Shown piece after piece: positions 63,530 through 64,000 of a DNA stretch of 64,000 nucleotides. Position numbers and translations under genes: made by a program. Source of the stretch: Sphingomonas psychrolutea (GTDB taxonomy: Bacteria > Pseudomonadota > Alphaproteobacteria > Sphingomonadales > Sphingomonadaceae); the NCBI RefSeq assembly GCF_014636175.1, contig NZ_BMDW01000007.1, positions 1 through 64,000 on the forward strand, read 5' to 3'. The notes beneath the pieces are model-generated. The model was not told the DNA's origin, did not search any database, and saw only the letters and a list, made by a program, of their open reading frames with translations. How positions within the stretch are numbered: position 1 is the stretch's first letter; each line of letters starts with the position of its first letter.

Positions 63530-64000
63530 ATGGACACACCTGCTCACACCGCGCCTAGCGGCATCCCGCGCGCGCTCTTCGCCTTTTCGATCTTCTATGG
63601 CGGCATGGTCTGCATTGCCGGGGTGCTCGGCAACAAGCAGGTCACGTTAGGGCCGGTCTCGGCACTCGGGCCGCTGCTCGGCTTGCCGCCGCTGGCGATC
63701 GAAGCGGGGATTTTCGCGTTCCTGCTGCTGGTGATCACGTCGAGCGCGGTGGCCGAATTGTATGGGCGCAAGGTCGCGAATTTTCTGGTGCTCGTCGGGT
63801 TCGTGCCGCTGATCTGCTCGATGCTGCTGACGCTCGCCATTTTGCAACTGCCCGCGGCACCCGAAATGGCGCCCGACCGGCTGGCGGCGTTCAACACGAT
63901 GATGATGGCGACACCGTGGATCTGGCTCGGCGGGATCATTTCCTACGGCATTTCGCAAATGCTCAACGTCACGATCTTTTCGTGGTTGAAGGGCCGCGAG
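63530..64000 (+). CDS. VUT-family (queuosine precursor-type) transporter, partial
   Basis: The first 157 residues of a membrane protein that continues past the window. The start, IPRALFAFSIFYGGMVCIAGVLGNKQV, and the following AVAELYGRKVANF and SYGISQMLNVTIFSWLKGR match the VUT_1/YhhQ family, which imports queuosine precursors (preQ0). Queuosine metabolism is consistent with the GluQRS gene in the window, but the two are 20 kb apart. ATG 63530 is the first start in frame. Confidence 0.82.
   Translation, partial: MDTPAHTAPSGIPRALFAFSIFYGGMVCIAGVLGNKQVTLGPVSALGPLLGLPPLAIEAGIFAFLLLVITSSAVAELYGRKVANFLVLVGFVPLICSMLLTLAILQLPAAPEMAPDRLAAFNTMMMATPWIWLGGIISYGISQMLNVTIFSWLKGRE

Overview
The window looks like a chromosomal segment of a yellow-pigmented Sphingomonas-type alphaproteobacterium. 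The evidence is high GC content, the crtY-crtI-crtB carotenoid genes, class-1-type flagellar operons with sigma-54 promoters, ergothioneine genes, and palindromic intergenic repeats that encode peptides such as HPGLVPGS. No lineage marker such as rRNA is present, so this assignment is an inference.

Layout. 1-3370: an IS3-family insertion end cuts a proteasome-like Ntn-hydrolase gene. Next to it lie a decayed 3' fragment of thiC, an avidin (biotin-binding) gene, intact thiC and its TPP riboswitch. 3414-7845: two tandem Tat-exported ferritin-like proteins, a MipA-type outer-membrane protein, a DUF2141-like protein and a sterol-desaturase-family enzyme. 7929-13455: carotenoid genes crtY, crtI and crtB, interleaved with a class-3 lipase and a LOG-family phosphoribohydrolase. 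13456-17865: an AT-rich leader followed by a probable RiPP locus, comprising a JmjC/cupin oxygenase, a Nif11-like precursor with an eight-threonine core, and two YcaO enzymes. The second YcaO is truncated against an antisense gene remnant. 18333-30185: transport, metal and redox genes (SulP, ClC, VIT, two b-type cytochromes, a two-component system, PepSY, rubrerythrin, CsoR-CopA).

30386-45876: housekeeping genes, namely tRNA-Thr, aminopeptidase P, an MCP, an S9 peptidase, a thioesterase, a PEBP protein, PEP carboxylase, a GIY-YIG pseudogene framed by hairpins, an HNH nuclease, GluQRS, a cobalamin adenosyltransferase, and EgtB and EgtD. 45879-61501: a flagellar island. The leftward operon flgBCDEFGHIJKL faces a rightward motA/motB-like, flgA, flgM, flgN, muramidase, flhA, fliA set. 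Three sites fit the sigma-54 -24/-12 consensus, and CGGCAA/TTGCCG dyads lie upstream of flgB. 61552-64000: a small membrane protein, a concentrative nucleoside transporter, and the start of a VUT-family (queuosine precursor) transporter that runs off the end.

The main candidate for an undescribed system is the poly-threonine RiPP locus at 14036-17865. Other unusual points are the avidin gene wedged between thiC and a displaced thiC 3' end, and palindromic repeats that have become part of coding sequence in gluQ, flgI and a thioesterase gene. All calls come from reading the sequence. No database search was run.
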